From assembly GCA_013298625.1 (NCBI GenBank), contig JAAFIF010000075.1, forward strand, positions 1 through 49,431: a stretch of 49,431 nucleotides of DNA, read 5' to 3'. Shown in pieces: positions 8,408 through 16,431 of the stretch. Within the stretch, counting starts at the first letter, position 1, and each line of letters opens with the position of its first letter. Under the pieces are notes generated by a model that saw only the letters and a program-made list of their open reading frames with translations, was not told the origin of the DNA and did no database searches. The DNA comes from Myxococcales bacterium (GTDB lineage Bacteria; Myxococcota_A; Polyangia; Polyangiales; Ga0077539). Both the position numbers and the translations under genes were made by a program.

Positions 8408-9616
8408 ATGACCAGCGAAAACACTGTGCAACGCCGCGCGGATCTCTGGACGCTCGACCCCGCGGTGACCTTTCTCAACCACGGCTCGTTCGGCGCTTGT
8501 CCGCGCGCGGTCATCGCTCATCAACGCGCGCTGCAAGACGAGCTCGAGCGCGAGCCCGTGCTCTTTCTCGCGCGCAAGCTCGAGGCGCGCATCGACGCGG
8601 CCCGCGAGCGAACCGCGAGGCTCGTCGGCGCGAAGCCCGAAGACCTCGTGTTCGTCCGCAACGCGACCGAAGGGGTCAACGCCGTCCTGCGCTCGCTCGA
8701 CCTGTCGTCAGGCGACGAGCTGCTCACCACGGACCACGCGTACAACGCCTGCAAAAACGCGCTCCATTACGTCGCCGATCGCGTCGGAGCGAAGGTCGTC
8801 GTGGCCTCGGTGCCGTTTCCCATCGACGACGCCGCGACGGTGGTCGAGCGCGTGCTCGCCGCGGTCACCGATCGCACGAAGCTCGCCCTGATCGACCACG
8901 TCACGTCTCCTACCGGCATCGTGTTGCCCGTGCCCGAGCTCGTCGCCGCGCTGCGCGCTCGCGGGGTCGAGACCCTCGTCGACGGCGCCCACGCGCCCGG
9001 GATGCTCGAGCTCGACCTCGATGCCCTCGGCGCCGCCTGGTACACAGGAAACGCCCACAAATGGCTCTGCGCCCCCAAGGGCGCGGCGATCCTCCACTGC
9101 CGCAGGGACAAGCAAGCCTCGCTGCGGCCGACGGTCATCTCGCACGGCGCCAACGACCCGCGCGCGCATCGATCGCGGTTCTGGCTCGAGTTCGACTGGG
9201 GCGGGACCTTCGATCCGACCGCGGTGCTGACGGTCCCGTTCGCCATCGACTGGATGGAGTCGCTCGCGCCAGGGGGCCTTCGCGAAGTGCGCACACACAA
9301 TCATCTTCTCGCGCTCGAAGCCCGGCAGATCCTCTGCGATCGGCTCGGGGTCACCGCGCCCGCGCCCGCGTCCATGCTCGGCTCGCTCGCCACGGTGTGC
9401 TTGCCCCCTGCGCGCGGCGAGAGCGCGGAGAAGGCCGGCGCGCTGCCGTTCGACCCGCTGCAAGAAGCGCTGTTCGAGCGGTTCTCCATCGAGGTGCCGG
9501 TGTTCGTCTTCGGCGCAGAGAAGCTGCGGTGCGTGCGGGTCGCCGCCCAGTGGTACAACCACCGCGCGCAGTACGAGCGCCTCGCGGACGCGCTCGAATC
9601 GCTGCTCGCTCGATGA
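8408..9616 (+). CDS. Class-V-type PLP aminotransferase (isopenicillin N epimerase-like)
   Basis: A 402-aa fold-type I PLP enzyme. Seen motifs are the N-terminal FLNHGSFGACP, the cofactor-stacking region NATEGVNAVLRS, the PLP-ring Asp in VDGAHAPG (Asp192), and the Schiff-base lysine in TGNAHKWLCAPKG (Lys218). FLNHGSFG and HKWLCAPKG are characteristic of the CefD/isopenicillin N epimerase-like branch of class V. Members include epimerases, cysteine desulfurase-like enzymes and the ergothioneine C-S lyase EgtE. The partner genes of cephamycin or ergothioneine synthesis are absent here, so the substrate is undefined. The ATG lies 19 bp after the lipoprotein stop, without a strong Shine-Dalgarno sequence. 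Confidence 0.88.
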   Translation: MTSENTVQRRADLWTLDPAVTFLNHGSFGACPRAVIAHQRALQDELEREPVLFLARKLEARIDAARERTARLVGAKPEDLVFVRNATEGVNAVLRSLDLSSGDELLTTDHAYNACKNALHYVADRVGAKVVVASVPFPIDDAATVVERVLAAVTDRTKLALIDHVTSPTGIVLPVPELVAALRARGVETLVDGAHAPGMLELDLDALGAAWYTGNAHKWLCAPKGAAILHCRRDKQASLRPTVISHGANDPRAHRSRFWLEFDWGGTFDPTAVLTVPFAIDWMESLAPGGLREVRTHNHLLALEARQILCDRLGVTAPAPASMLGSLATVCLPPARGESAEKAGALPFDPLQEALFERFSIEVPVFVFGAEKLRCVRVAAQWYNHRAQYERLADALESLLAR

Positions 9617-9707
9617 TCGCCGCAATCGTCGCCCGCCGCAGGAATGCCAAGAGATTCTCACCGGTTCGCTCTGCTGGTCCACGATTGATCCCCCTGGTGC
9701 AGCCGCG

Positions 9708-10394
9708 ATGATCCCTCTGTGGGAGCCGAACCCGTCTCGCAAGACCCCGTGGGTCACCTGGAGCATCTTGCTCGTGTGCGTCGTCGCGTTCGCGTTTCAC
9801 CGCACGCGCGACCCGTTTACGCAGCGCGAGTGGCTCGAATCGATGGCCTTCGTCCCCGCGCAGGTCGACAAGGCCGAGGGCACCTTCGGCCCGTGGGCGC
9901 GCGCGTTTTCGTCGCTGTTTTTGCACTCGAGCATCCCGCACCTCGCGGTGAACCTCTTGTACCTCTGGGTCTTCGGCGACCGCGTCGAAGCCGCGCTCGG
10001 ACCCGCGCGCTTCGCGACGCTCTTTCTCGCAGCAGGCTTCTTCGGCGCCGTCGGACAGTGGGCCACGACGCCCGCGGCCAGCGTTCCCATGGTGGGCGCC
10101 TCCGCGGCGATCGCCGGCGTGCTCGCGGCGCGCCTCGTGTTCGCGCCCAAAGAGCCGATCGCAGTGCTCAACCTCGTGAAGGTCGATCGGCTGCCCGCGT
10201 GGATGCCGATCGTCGGCTGGTTCATCGTGCAGGCCGTGGCGACGTACACGGCGTTTCGCAACGTCGCCATCGGTCGAACCGCGGCCAACGCCGCGCATCT
10301 CGCTGGGTTTTTCGCTGGCCTTTTGATTTCGTGGGCCATGGCTAAGCTGATCGCCCGGGCCCCCGTCGCGCCGCCCCAAGAGCACCTGCGCTGA
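9708..10394 (+). CDS. Rhomboid family intramembrane serine protease
   Basis: A 228-aa polytopic protein with about six membrane helices. The rhomboid signature is intact: HxxxN in IPHLAVNLLYLWVFG (His78, Asn82), the catalytic Ser in VGASAAIAG (Ser132 of the GxSx motif), and the catalytic His in ANAAHLAGFFAG (His197). Rhomboids cut transmembrane substrates within the bilayer. Substrates are not predictable from sequence. The ATG at 9708 leads into MIPLWEPNPSRKTPWVTW, and PL-x(n)-R-x-P-W-V-T is the usual opening of this bacterial subgroup. It stands between the aminotransferase and a small unknown protein in the same direction. Confidence 0.92.
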   Translation: MIPLWEPNPSRKTPWVTWSILLVCVVAFAFHRTRDPFTQREWLESMAFVPAQVDKAEGTFGPWARAFSSLFLHSSIPHLAVNLLYLWVFGDRVEAALGPARFATLFLAAGFFGAVGQWATTPAASVPMVGASAAIAGVLAARLVFAPKEPIAVLNLVKVDRLPAWMPIVGWFIVQAVATYTAFRNVAIGRTAANAAHLAGFFAGLLISWAMAKLIARAPVAPPQEHLR

Positions 10395-10427
10395 CCGGCC
10401 GCAGCGCTGGAGTGCTAGCCTGAGCCC

Positions 10428-10844
10428 ATGGGCGTGGACGGCCGCTGGTACTCGTTGATCTACACTCTCGACGATCACTGCTGGGGCTACCTCGTCGAGC
10501 ACGGAGACGAGGGCGTGTACGCGTACGAGAAGGGCGGGCGCCGGGTCGTCCCGAGCTTTCATCGCTTCGAGCACGCGGCGCTGTTTGCGAGGCATTTGGC
10601 AGGGCAGCCCGAGCTCGAGCGCGGCGCATCGCACGACCTCGCGCCGGCGTACGCCTACGCCACCGGGGCGCTCGAAGAGCCGCCGGACGAGCTCGAAGAC
10701 GTCTGGTGGTTTCTGCTCGACGTCGCGCAGGCGGCCAAGCTCGACGCGCTGCTCGCGGGGCCGACGGACGGCGAAGAGCCGCGCGCTGCGCTGCGCGAGT
10801 GCTTCGAGGCGTTTCGACGTGCGCTCGAGCACTTGGACGGGTAA
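10428..10844 (+). CDS. Uncharacterised acidic cytoplasmic protein
   Basis: A 138-aa acidic protein with no signal peptide or membrane segment, rich in Glu, Trp and Tyr (GRWYSLIYTLDDHCWGYLVEH near the start). The amphipathic C-terminal part (LLDVAQAAKLDALL and ECFEAFRRALEHL) looks helical. I recognise no family. It begins 33 bp after the rhomboid gene and ends 35 bp before the next start, in the same direction, so it may be part of one transcript. The coding assignment rests on the frame, acidic composition and clean spacing from both neighbours. Confidence 0.6.
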   Translation: MGVDGRWYSLIYTLDDHCWGYLVEHGDEGVYAYEKGGRRVVPSFHRFEHAALFARHLAGQPELERGASHDLAPAYAYATGALEEPPDELEDVWWFLLDVAQAAKLDALLAGPTDGEEPRAALRECFEAFRRALEHLDG

Positions 10845-10879
10845 CTCTAGGCAGACGCACAACGAGGGAGGGCCGGGCT

Positions 10880-11731
10880 GTGGTTGGACATCGAGCGACG
10901 ATCGGTCTCGTGGGCTTTGCTGTGATTTCGCAGGGCGCGACGTGTCATCCGCCCATCACGCCCCTCAGCGCGATGATTCCGGTCCCGCCCGCGATGCAGC
11001 CGGCGAGGAGCGTCTCGGTCAGCGCGGTCGGCGGAATCGCGATCGGCGATATGGCGCCGAGGTTCGACGAGATGAGCCGCGTCTCTGGCGGCGGCGTGGG
11101 CGGCGGCGCGCGTGTGTCCTATCAACCCACCGAGGACTTCGGGCTGGCGTTGAGCGCGGGTGCAGCGACCTTCAACGGCTTGTTGGCGGCGACGCAGTAC
11201 TCCCTTGTCGTGCACGGGACGCTCGAGGCTCGATGGCGGGTTGCCTCGCAGCACTCGGTGTTCGTCGGCGCTGGCGGCGGGGCGCAGGCGTGGGATCAAA
11301 CAGGGCCCTCGCGGCCATGCTCGATGACTCCGTGCATGGGCACCGGACAAATCTACGCGCCGGTGCTCTCGCCCATCGCGTCGGCGCAGGTGGGCTTCGG
11401 CGCGACATGGATCCGTCGGCCCGAGGCAGACTGGTACAGCAACGTCATCGCTGGCTTCTCCTACGGAACCTCCTTCGTCGTCTCCGGCGATACGACCCGC
11501 ACCACCGTAGCAACCATCCCCGACTTCAGCGGGATGGCGCTGCTCTCGACGGGCGTTCGCGTGACGCTGGCGCGCTCGCCCGAGTCGCGCACGCGGGTCT
11601 CGCTGCTCGCCGACGTCGCAGCGCTCGCGCGCACCGAGCCCGTGATCGGCGGCGTCGCGACGCTGGGGCTCTTGCTCGAGCTCGACGGTCGCGGCGAGGT
11701 GGTTCGCCTCGACGACGTTCGCGCGCCGTGA
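10880..11731 (+). CDS. Putative outer-membrane beta-barrel protein
   Basis: The 283-aa product starts at a GTG preceded by GGGAGG about 8 bp upstream. It opens with a hydrophobic signal (TIGLVGFAVISQGATC) that may be cleaved or lipidated at Cys22. The body alternates short beta-strands and Gly-rich turns (GVGGGARVSYQP, FVGAGGGAQAW, AQVGFGATWI, GVRVTLARS) and ends in aliphatic strands (LGLLLELDG). This is typical of small outer-membrane barrels. The terminal residue is not aromatic, unlike classical porins. A longer frame upstream lies within the preceding gene and is not used. No specific family is recognised. Confidence 0.6.
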   Translation: MVGHRATIGLVGFAVISQGATCHPPITPLSAMIPVPPAMQPARSVSVSAVGGIAIGDMAPRFDEMSRVSGGGVGGGARVSYQPTEDFGLALSAGAATFNGLLAATQYSLVVHGTLEARWRVASQHSVFVGAGGGAQAWDQTGPSRPCSMTPCMGTGQIYAPVLSPIASAQVGFGATWIRRPEADWYSNVIAGFSYGTSFVVSGDTTRTTVATIPDFSGMALLSTGVRVTLARSPESRTRVSLLADVAALARTEPVIGGVATLGLLLELDGRGEVVRLDDVRAP

Positions 11732-11813
11732 CGTTTGTGCGTCGAGCGCTCGATCGCGTCTCGCTCGCGCCGAGAGTGCGCGCACAATGGGGCGGTAGCC
11801 GCGCAGAGCCTCC

Positions 11814-12737
11814 ATGTTGTTTTCGTACGACCCCGACCGCCGCGCGCTCGTCGAGCGCCCGACGCACAGCACGTCTCCCTGGATTCACGCGATCGATCCT
11901 TCGCCCGACGAGGTCGCGGTGCTCGTCGCGCTCGGCGTCGATGCCTCGGACCTCGAGCACGCGCTCGACCCAGACGAGGTCGCGCGCGTCGCGACGCACG
12001 GCGGTCACGAGCTGGTGATCCTTCGGCTTCCGTTTCGGCCGAGCGAGCCAGGAGAGCTTCCGTTTCGCGCGGCGACCGCGGGCGTGGTGGTGCTCAGCGA
12101 CCGTCGATTGCTCACGGTCAGCCGGTATCCGAGCGAGGTGTTCGAGCGCGTCGCTGCGCGCGGGCCGATGTTCTCTGGGCCCTGGCAGCTCGTGTTGTTT
12201 CTGATCGAAGAGATCGCCGACAGCTTCTTGCGGCACCTGCGCGAGGTCGACGCGCAGGTCGAGAAGCTCGAAGGCGACCTGCAAGAGTCCTTGCGCAACC
12301 GCGAGGTGCTCGAGCTGCTGCGCTATCAGAAATCGCTGGTGCACTTCACGACGTCGCTCTCTTCCATCGAGCTGATGCTCGAGCGGCTCGCGCGCCACGC
12401 GGCCCCGTCGCTCACCGAAGAGGACCGCGCGCAGCTCGAGGACGCGCGCATCGAGGTCCGTCAGGCGCGAGAGATGTGCGGCGTGTCCGAGAACATCTTG
12501 AGCCAGATGATGGACGCCTTCGCGTCGATCATCGCCAACAACCTCAACGTCGTGATGAAGGTGCTGACCGCAGCGACGGTCATCCTCTCGCTGCCGATGC
12601 TCGTCGCCAGCGTCTACGGGATGAACGTCCCCCTCCCCGGACAGCACCACCCCGCTGCGTTCGTGACGGTGGTGATCGCGTGCGTGCTGCTCTCGCTCGG
12701 CGGAGCGTTCTTGTTGCGGCGACTGCGCTGGCTCTAG
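11814..12737 (+). CDS. CorA-family divalent-metal transporter
   Basis: A 307-aa protein with the CorA layout: a long cytoplasmic alpha/beta and helical N-terminal domain (EEIADSFLRHLREVDAQVEKLE, then the coiled-coil NREVLELLRYQKSLVHF), and two C-terminal membrane helices. The family signature GMN is present in SVYGMNVPLPG (Gly269-Asn271) between the helices. CorA proteins form pentamers that move Mg2+ (also Co2+, Ni2+ or Zn2+ in subgroups) across the inner membrane. The sequence after GMN is PLPGQHH, not the MPEL of classical CorA, so metal preference is uncertain. The ends of this gene and the convergent downstream gene overlap by 4 bp within a shared CTAG. Confidence 0.92.
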   Translation: MLFSYDPDRRALVERPTHSTSPWIHAIDPSPDEVAVLVALGVDASDLEHALDPDEVARVATHGGHELVILRLPFRPSEPGELPFRAATAGVVVLSDRRLLTVSRYPSEVFERVAARGPMFSGPWQLVLFLIEEIADSFLRHLREVDAQVEKLEGDLQESLRNREVLELLRYQKSLVHFTTSLSSIELMLERLARHAAPSLTEEDRAQLEDARIEVRQAREMCGVSENILSQMMDAFASIIANNLNVVMKVLTAATVILSLPMLVASVYGMNVPLPGQHHPAAFVTVVIACVLLSLGGAFLLRRLRWL

Positions 12738-13543
12738 CGCGAGGCGCGCGCGTCGAGCCGCGCGATCGCAGGGGTGAGCCACTCGGCTTCGAGCCACGCG
12801 CTCGCAGAGGGGCTCTCTTTGAGCGCTCGATGCACAGAGTGCGCGCGGGCGCGTGAGTCTTCGTTCTGCGCGCCGTACGCCTTGCAGTGCAGGATCCAGT
12901 TGGACAGCTCGTAGTGGTGCAGCAGCGGCGCGTCCTCGTGCGAGTCGAACGCGTCGAACACGGCGGTCGCCTCGTCGAGCGAGCGCGCGCCGAGCAGCGC
13001 GACCGAGACGTCGAAGAGCAGCGCGCGCAGGGACTCGAACGCGCGGTCTGGGTCGCTCGCCACGCGCTCGAAGCGCCGCGCTGCGTCGCGCTCGTCGTAC
13101 CCTGCCTCTTCGAGCGCTGCGGTCATCGCGTCCATTTGCGACGCGAGAAAATCACTCTCTTCGCCGGCCGCGAGCAGCGCGCCGACGAGGTACAGGTCGA
13201 ACGCGCTCGCGATGGACTCGCCGAGCAGCATGGCTTCGCCGCACGCTGGGCCTTCGCCCAACGCCACCTTGGCCAGGTGGTGCCACGCGGTGTGCGCGAC
13301 GACGTCCGCGGGGATCCGTCGCTCGAACAGCACGTCGCTCGCGTCCGCGCCGTGCCAGAACGTGAGGTTGAGAAACAGCGCGCGAGACCAGGTCGCCTGC
13401 GAAGTCCCCGCGGGAGCGACCCGAAAGAGCAGCCCCTCTTCGCGCACCACCCTCGCGAGCGGCGCATACATCGCGACCCGCGAGAGGGCGCGCTCGTCGT
13501 CGATGGTGAGGGCGTCGAGCGTGACCGTCGAGAAGCGGCTCAT
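12734..13543 (-). CDS. Uncharacterised helical protein with an HxxxHH motif
   Basis: A 269-aa cytoplasmic protein of alpha-helical character. The central part reads VVAHTAWHHLAKVALG (His84, His88, His89) followed by GEAMLLGESIASAFDLYLVG (Glu103, Glu109, Asp116). This spacing of His pairs and Glu/Asp on two helices could hold a metal ion, but it is not the HExxH of zincin proteases and I recognise no family. The second half (SLRALLFDVSVALLG, HHYELSNWILHCKAYG) is helical as well. ATG 13543 is preferred; a GTG at 13555 would add four residues. It converges on corA with a 4-bp overlap. Confidence 0.6.
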   Translation of the reverse strand: MSRFSTVTLDALTIDDERALSRVAMYAPLARVVREEGLLFRVAPAGTSQATWSRALFLNLTFWHGADASDVLFERRIPADVVAHTAWHHLAKVALGEGPACGEAMLLGESIASAFDLYLVGALLAAGEESDFLASQMDAMTAALEEAGYDERDAARRFERVASDPDRAFESLRALLFDVSVALLGARSLDEATAVFDAFDSHEDAPLLHHYELSNWILHCKAYGAQNEDSRARAHSVHRALKESPSASAWLEAEWLTPAIARLDARASR

Positions 13544-13684
13544 CAGGGCGCGCACCGTATGCCGCGCGCCCGCCCGGTGGCTACTGCGGTCGTCACTCGC
13601 GTCGCGCGAAGTTCACGCAAATCCGCGCGGGGAGCGCTGTGTATAGTGTCTCGTGGGCGGGCACACATCTCTCGGAGCACATCG

Positions 13685-14170
13685 ATGAAATCTGCCGTTC
13701 TTCTCTGGTCGTTCGTCGCGTTGGCGGGCTGTACGTCGGGCGCGAGCTCCTCGGGCGCGAGCTCTTCGGGCGACACCAGCTCCTCGGGCGCGGGCTCTTC
13801 GGGCGCGGGTTCTTCGGGCGGCGCGACGGTGGCAGACGCATCGGTCGCCGCCAGCGCGAGCGACCCTGGCCTCGCGTGCGCGGGGCCGTACATGCGCGGC
13901 GCGGAGCGAGGCACGCGCGCGTGTCGCAACGCTGAAGGCGGCTGGACGGTGCTCGGGTGCTCGCGCTGCACCGCGACCAGCGCCGGCGTGTGCGCGCACC
14001 CGGCGATCCCGAACGACGTGCAAATTTCTGCTTCGAGCGCGCAGGGCGGCGGTCCCAACCCCACTCCTCCGCGCGATCAGCCGGCCGGTTCGTGCTCGCC
14101 CGCGTGCTGCGACAACACCCTCGCGCTGTTGCCCGAGGGCGTCGAAGACAACTTTCCGACGATGCCGTGA
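13685..14170 (+). CDS. Cys-rich lipoprotein with Ser/Gly repeat linker
   Basis: A 161-aa lipoprotein: signal sequence with lipobox LAGC, then a low-complexity linker built of Gly-Ala-Ser-Ser-Ser-type repeats, then a compact Cys-rich domain (at least eight Cys, e.g. CAGPYMRG, CRNAEGGW, GCSRCTA, CAHP, CSPACCD). The arrangement is an anchored tether plus a small disulfide-bonded domain exposed at the cell surface, common in Myxococcota. GGAG (13674-13677) sits 7 bp before the ATG. It is transcribed divergently from the HxxxHH protein and converges on the next operon. No enzymatic motif is visible. Confidence 0.7.
   Translation: MKSAVLLWSFVALAGCTSGASSSGASSSGDTSSSGAGSSGAGSSGGATVADASVAASASDPGLACAGPYMRGAERGTRACRNAEGGWTVLGCSRCTATSAGVCAHPAIPNDVQISASSAQGGGPNPTPPRDQPAGSCSPACCDNTLALLPEGVEDNFPTMP
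13738..13820 (+). repeat. 15-bp tandem repeat encoding the Ser/Gly linker
   Basis: Units close to GGGCGCGAGCTCTTC occur about five times, one of them 18 bp long. The array stays in frame, so length change by slippage would alter only the linker of the lipoprotein. Confidence 0.75.
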
Positions 14171-14185
14171 CCGCGGCGCGCGGGG

Positions 14186-14743
14186 TCAATACGTCGGGCC
14201 GCTCTCGACAGCGATGCGCGCGATGGACTCGGACCAGGTGGCGTCGCGCTCGGTGGCTGTCCAGTGCGTCACTGTCGAGCCGCCGCGGCTGATGCGGTTG
14301 ACCGCGCCGATCGCTGCGAGGTGCGCGGGCGCGCGGACGAAGGCGGTCATCGCGTCAGCGTCGCGCCACACCGAGAGGGTGCGCGCGGTGAGGCACGCGC
14401 TCGACGTGCTCACGCCGAACGCCACGAGCCCGTCGCGCGTGCGAAGGTCCTCGGAGATCGCAGCCATCAAGCGCTGAAACTCTTGCGTCGCGCCGGGCCG
14501 AAGCGCGAGGTAGGTCGAGCTCATCGCGTACGTTCCTGCCGCGATGGTGGTGACGGTCGTGCCGTTCGGTCCCTGCAGCGGCGACGCGCGAAAGTCTGGC
14601 TCGCTGAGACCGACGCGGCACTGCGGCCCGGCGTCGAAGGTCGCTGCGTCCTCCGCGCCCGAGACGCCCGGCGCGCACCCGGCGACCAGCGCCGCGAATA
14701 CAAGCGAGATGAAACTGTGCGCAGTATTCATATGAGTTGTCAT
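14186..14743 (-). CDS. Lipoprotein with an ABM-like (dimeric alpha/beta barrel) domain
   Basis: A 185-aa lipoprotein (lipobox LVAGC). After a short acidic linker it shows a ferredoxin-like alpha/beta pattern: TTIAAGTYAMSSTYLALRPG, a helix (EFQRLMAAISEDLRTRDG), a strand (LVAFGVSTSS) and the segment TLSVWRDADAMTAFVRAPAHLAAI. The W-x-D-x-x-(A)-M-x-x-F-x-x-x-x-x-H pattern is typical of antibiotic-biosynthesis-monooxygenase/DUF3291-like proteins. No cofactor is needed in that fold, and function here is unknown. It is last in a three-gene minus-strand run and starts one base after the stop of the DUF2141 gene. The first ATG is used; an alternative lies at 14731. Confidence 0.65.
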   Translation of the reverse strand: MTTHMNTAHSFISLVFAALVAGCAPGVSGAEDAATFDAGPQCRVGLSEPDFRASPLQGPNGTTVTTIAAGTYAMSSTYLALRPGATQEFQRLMAAISEDLRTRDGLVAFGVSTSSACLTARTLSVWRDADAMTAFVRAPAHLAAIGAVNRISRGGSTVTHWTATERDATWSESIARIAVESGPTY

Positions 14744-14744
14744 T

Positions 14745-15215
14745 TTAGTAGCGGAGTTGAATGCTTCCGGTGACGTTCGCGCCGCTGTCGACGCGCAGCT
14801 TGTTCTCGTCGAACGTCGGCGCCGCGGCCGCTGGGAGGTTGTTGCGGCTCGCTCCGTAGCCCTCCGTGGGTGCGCCGAAGGGGCTCGTGTCCGTGCGTTG
14901 ATTGCTGTTCTCGTCGTGGTAGACGCTCACGGCGTACTCGCCCGGGGGCAGCGACGACCACGCGCAGCGGATCGTCCCGACCCGCGCTGGCGCGCTGAGC
15001 GCTCCGCCGATGATCGGGCTCGCCCCAGGAAATCCCCTGGCCGATTGAAACAGCGCGCAGTACACGGTCCCGCTCGCGTTGCGCACGTTGGTGATGTCGA
15101 GCACAAGCGTCGCGGTGCCGGGCGCGAGCTGCTCCGTCGGCGGTTCGATCTCCGATGAGCCGGCGGGCGCGCAGGCGACGAGCGTCGAGAGCAGGGCGAA
15201 GATGAGTGTGCGCAT
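14745..15215 (-). CDS. DUF2141-family lipoprotein
   Basis: A 156-aa protein with a lipoprotein signal (LLSTLVACAPAG) and a beta-sandwich-like DUF2141 domain. Diagnostic segments are LVLDITNVRNASGTVYCALF, RCAWSSLPPGEYAVSVYHDEN and the N-x-N-x-x-x-D turn (DENSNQRTDTSPFGAPTEGYGASRN). Family members are small periplasmic or outer-membrane proteins, often near carotenoid or membrane-lipid genes, without an established activity. The ATG at 15215 has GAGGAG nine bases upstream. A frame extending to 15395 runs over the neighbouring gene and is not used. It is the middle gene of the operon, 22 bp after the OB-like lipoprotein. Confidence 0.82.
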   Translation of the reverse strand: MRTLIFALLSTLVACAPAGSSEIEPPTEQLAPGTATLVLDITNVRNASGTVYCALFQSARGFPGASPIIGGALSAPARVGTIRCAWSSLPPGEYAVSVYHDENSNQRTDTSPFGAPTEGYGASRNNLPAAAAPTFDENKLRVDSGANVTGSIQLRY

Positions 15216-15237
15216 GGGGGATAGCTCCTCTGTGAAA

Positions 15238-15594
15238 TCACGGGTCGTTGCGGATCGATGCGAACGCGAGGCTCGCGAAGGTTCGGTCGAGTCGGCGCGA
15301 GTAGAAGCGCGGCGCGTCTGCGAGCACGCGCGCGGTGACCGTCGCGGCCGTCGCGCGCGGGGCGGCCATGCGCAGCGTCGCGAGCCACTCGTCACCGCGC
15401 TCGGTGCGCACGCGGAGGTATTGGTACGGTCCCGCGTCGACGCGCTCGACCACCGCGCCGCGCACGGTGCGCGAGGAAGATGGCCCGCGCGCGAGCAGCG
15501 CCAGCGGGTCGCTCGACGTGTGGCGCTCGGCGCAGGCCGTGACGCAGAGTGTGACTGCGGCGATCAGGGCCGCGCTCGCTCGAAGGGGGCTCAC
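15238..15594 (-). CDS. NrfJ-like OB-fold lipoprotein
   Basis: A 118-aa lipoprotein (signal ending CVTAC). The mature domain reads RGAVVERVDAGPYQYLRV, then GDEWLATLR, ending in FYSRRLDRTFASLAFAS. This matches the pattern of small exported OB-fold proteins found with nitrite-reductase or cytochrome genes: G-x-V-x-E-x-x-D-x-x-x-Y-x-Y-x-x-V at the start and F-x-S-x-x-L-x-R-T-F-x-x-x-x-F at the end. The exact role of that group is unclear (metal or redox-protein support is suggested). It is first of the three-gene lipoprotein operon 15594 to 14186. The promoter should lie in the 99-bp gap shared with the end of the LytTR gene. Confidence 0.68.
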   Translation of the reverse strand: MSPLRASAALIAAVTLCVTACAERHTSSDPLALLARGPSSSRTVRGAVVERVDAGPYQYLRVRTERGDEWLATLRMAAPRATAATVTARVLADAPRFYSRRLDRTFASLAFASIRNDP

Positions 15595-15693
15595 GAGCGA
15601 GATTCATGCTGCGCGATCACCGCGGGCGCCGCTGCGTTCGGACCGCGGCAACGGGCGGCAGACGAGCGGTGGACCTCGCCCGACGAGCGGCGC

Positions 15694-16431
15694 TCACACC
15701 CCGAGGGCGGCCTTCACTTGCGCGAGCGTCCTGCGCGACACCGCGGCGCGCTGGCCGTCGTCGAGCTCGACCTCCGCGCCGTCGCTGCTGTGGTGCAGCG
15801 CGCGAACGCGCCGCAAATTCACGAGCTCCGCGCGGTGAACGCGCAGAAACCCGTGCGGCGCGAGCCTCGCCTCGAGCGCGTTCAGCGACTCTTCGCAGAG
15901 GTGCTCTTCGCCGTTGCTCACGAACGCCGTGTACTTGTCTCGGGACCACAGCCGCGTGAGCTCGCGCGCGTCGAAGATGCGCGTCACGCCTCGGCTCGCG
16001 CTGACGACCCGGGGCGACTCCCGCGCAGGAGCCACCATCGCGAGGGCCATCGCCTCGGGCTCTGCCCGCCGCTCGCCGCGCTCGACGCGGATCCGCGCGC
16101 GCTCGATGGCCTGCGCGAGCCGCTCGGGCCGCACGGGCTTGAGCAAATAGTCCACCGCGTGCAGCTCGAACGCGGCCAGCGCGTGCTCTGCGTGCGCCGT
16201 GACGAACACGATCGGCGGCAGCGCGCGCACGCGGCTCGCGAGCGTCAGCCCGTCGAGCGCGGGCATGTCGATGTCGAGCAGCAAAAGCTCTGGCGAGAGC
16301 GCTTCGATCTTGTCGAGGGCGTCGAGTCCGTCCTCGGCTTCTCCGACCACGGTCACGCCCGGCAGCTCTGCGAGCTGTCGCGCGATCCTGCGCCGGGCGG
16401 GCGCCTCGTCGTCGACGATCAACACCCTCAT
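15694..16431 (-). CDS. LytTR-family response regulator
   Basis: A 245-aa two-domain regulator. The receiver domain (1-120) has VDDEAPARR, the phospho-acceptor Asp53 in LLLLDIDMPALDG, the Thr of FVTAH and the Lys of DYLLKPV. The LytTR DNA-binding domain (about 140-245) shows FDARELTRLWSRDKYTAFV, ESLNALEARLAPHGFLRVHRAELVNL and the terminal VSRRTLAQVKAAL. LytTR regulators bind direct repeats upstream of target genes. The ATG overlaps the stop of the kinase gene (ATGA), which shows the partner. Targets are unknown; no adjacent effector operon is evident. Confidence 0.93.
   Translation of the reverse strand: MRVLIVDDEAPARRRIARQLAELPGVTVVGEAEDGLDALDKIEALSPELLLLDIDMPALDGLTLASRVRALPPIVFVTAHAEHALAAFELHAVDYLLKPVRPERLAQAIERARIRVERGERRAEPEAMALAMVAPARESPRVVSASRGVTRIFDARELTRLWSRDKYTAFVSNGEEHLCEESLNALEARLAPHGFLRVHRAELVNLRRVRALHHSSDGAEVELDDGQRAAVSRRTLAQVKAALGV

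Noticed and set aside
8408..9616. Aminotransferase plus the penicillin acylase as a beta-lactam gene cluster
   Set aside because: The genes are 5 kb apart on either side of a PTS operon, and no ACV synthetase or isopenicillin N synthase is present.
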